This document shows, piece by piece, positions 62,691 through 64,000 of a DNA stretch of 64,000 nt. Made by a program: the position numbers and the translations under genes. Numbering within the stretch: the stretch's first letter is position 1; every line of letters starts with the position of its first letter. Source of the stretch: Sapria himalayana (Eukaryota; Streptophyta; Magnoliopsida; Malpighiales; Rafflesiaceae); assembly GCA_029783825.1 (NCBI GenBank), contig JAREIK010002622.1, positions 1 through 64,000 of the forward strand, given 5' to 3'. Under the pieces are notes generated by a model. That model did not search any database. It was not told the origin of the DNA and was given only the letters and a program-made list of their open reading frames with translations.

Positions 62691-63797
62691 TTCTATCTCT
62701 CTCTATCTTTCCCTCTCTACCTCTCTCCCACTCTCTCTCTCTTCATCTCTTCCTAACTCCCTCTCTAGTCCTTTCCACCTCTCCCTCTCTAGTCCTTTCC
62801 ACCTCTCCCTCTCACCCACTATCCTTCTCATCCTCTCTCTATATTTCACTATTTCCTTTTCTCCTCTCCATCTCTACATCTCTCCCTCTCTCTCTCACTG
62901 CTTGTCTCCCTCTCTCCATCTCTCAATCTCTCTTGGCATTTCTCCCTCTTTCCCTTTGTTCCTATCTCGCTTTCTCATCTCTCTCTCTCTCTCTCTCATT
63001 CCCTCTTCCCTCCCTCCCTCTCTCTCCCTCTCTCCCTCTCTACTCTCTCCCTCACTTTCTCTCTCCCTCTCACCCTCTATTCATCTCTCTATCTATCTCT
63101 CCTCTCCCTATCTCCCTCTCTAACTCTCTCCCTCTCTCCATTTCTCACTCTCTGCCTTGATCCCTCTATCCTTCTCTCATCGCGCCCCCTCTCTCCCTCT
63201 ATCCCACTCTCCCTTTCTTCCTCTCCAGCTCTCTCCCTCTCCCTCCCCCACTACCTCTTTCCCTCAATCCCTCTCTTTTGTCTCTCGGTCTCCCACTCTA
63301 TCTCTCTCTCTCTATGATTGTCTCCATATCTCCATCTCTACCTCTCTCTCTCTTTCTCTCACTCCTTGTCTCCCTGTCTCCCTCGCTCCCCCTCTCTCTC
63401 CCTCTCTCCATCTCTACCACTCTTACTTTCCCTCTCCCTCTCTCCCTATCTTTCTCTTTATTTCCCTTTCCCCCTCCCTCTCTCCCTATCTTTCTCCCTC
63501 TCTCCCTCTTTGCACCTCTCTCTCACTCCCCTTCCTCTCTCTCTCTTTCACTTTCTCCCTCTTTCCCTTTCTCCCTCTCCCTCTTTCACTTTCTCCCTCT
63601 TTCCCACTCCATCTTTCACTTTCTCCCTCTTTCCCACTCCATCTTTCACTTTCTCCCTCTTTCCCTCTCTCCCTCTCTCCATCTTTCCCTCTCTCCCTCT
63701 CTCCATCTTTCCCTCTCTCCATCTTTCCCTCTCTCCATCTTTCCCTCTCCTCCTCTCTCCCTCTATGCCTCGCTCCCTTTCTCCCTCTCTTCCTCTC

Positions 63798-63846
<49 letters not shown>

Positions 63847-63850
63847 CTCT

Positions 63851-63892
<42 letters not shown>

Positions 63893-64000
63893 CCCCCCTC
63901 TCTCTCTCTCTCTCTCTCCCTCCCCCCTCTCTCTCTCCCCTCTCTCTCTCTCTCCCTCCCCCCTCTCTCTCTCCCCTCTCTCTCTCCCATCTCTCTCTCT
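62691..64000. repeat. CTCTCC/CT polypyrimidine tract, second part, running off the window
   Basis: Continuous C/T-only sequence, ending with long (CT)n runs from about 63800. The tract continues past the window end. Confidence 0.95.
63560..63745. repeat. 30-bp minisatellite within the CTCTCC tract
   Basis: The unit ctttcactttctccctcttt plus cccactccat repeats about three times at 63583-63660, followed by several ccctctctccatctttc units of about 16-24 bp. Confidence 0.75.

Overview
This window looks like a transposon-dense, AT-rich piece of a large plant nuclear genome. It holds a CACTA (En/Spm) element, BED-finger hAT elements, Ty3/gypsy retroelements with an Athila/Tat-like primer-binding site, and what looks like a Ty1/copia LTR. 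It also carries exon-sized fragments resembling plant host genes. I see no intact host gene and no rRNA, tRNA or CRISPR array. Species cannot be told from the sequence. Nearly all coding sequence is transposon-derived and most of it is broken. Layout: (1) 1-12937 is a degenerate TCTA/TCTG tetranucleotide array of about 13 kb, with pyrimidine-rich units on the + strand throughout. It contains a higher-order duplication of about 1.2 kb. (2) 12938 to about 23860 is a CACTA element coding on the - strand: TNP2 transposase with DUF4218 and DUF4216 parts, a second En/Spm ORF, and a Ulp1/C48-type protease remnant. It carries an exon-sized piece of a phospholipid scramblase gene. Next to its eroded right end lies a 176-codon piece of a UvrD-helicase/TPR-ankyrin (TRANK1-like) gene. 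A shorter TCTA tract resumes at 24604. (3) 25592-49260 is a gypsy array with three LTRs and two internal regions. The first interior keeps gag and protease; the second keeps RT, RNase H and integrase. (4) Nested inside are a probable copia solo LTR (about 33385-38668) and hAT elements: hAT-1 (34449-38230) in the copia LTR, and hAT-2 (44304-47877) plus a 509-bp deletion derivative (48646-49154) in the third gypsy LTR. (5) 49261-52400 is an opposite-strand gypsy gag/protease remnant. 53930-54640 is a partial LTR of the same family. (6) 54640-60165 is a TTC/CTT polypyrimidine tract split by hAT-3 (55222-58714). (7) 61390-64000 is a CTCTCC-type polypyrimidine tract with a non-repetitive spacer. 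The hAT elements carry GC-rich subterminal repeats (GCACGGCACGG-type) that stand out from the AT-rich surroundings. Three of the four hAT insertions keep perfect 8-bp target-site duplications. The long low-complexity open frames in the TCTA, TTC and CTC tracts are by-products of repeats without stop codons, not genes. The nesting gives a relative order: gypsy array before copia LTR before hAT-1; gypsy LTR3 before hAT-2 and the short derivative; TTC tract before hAT-3; TCTA array probably before CACTA.
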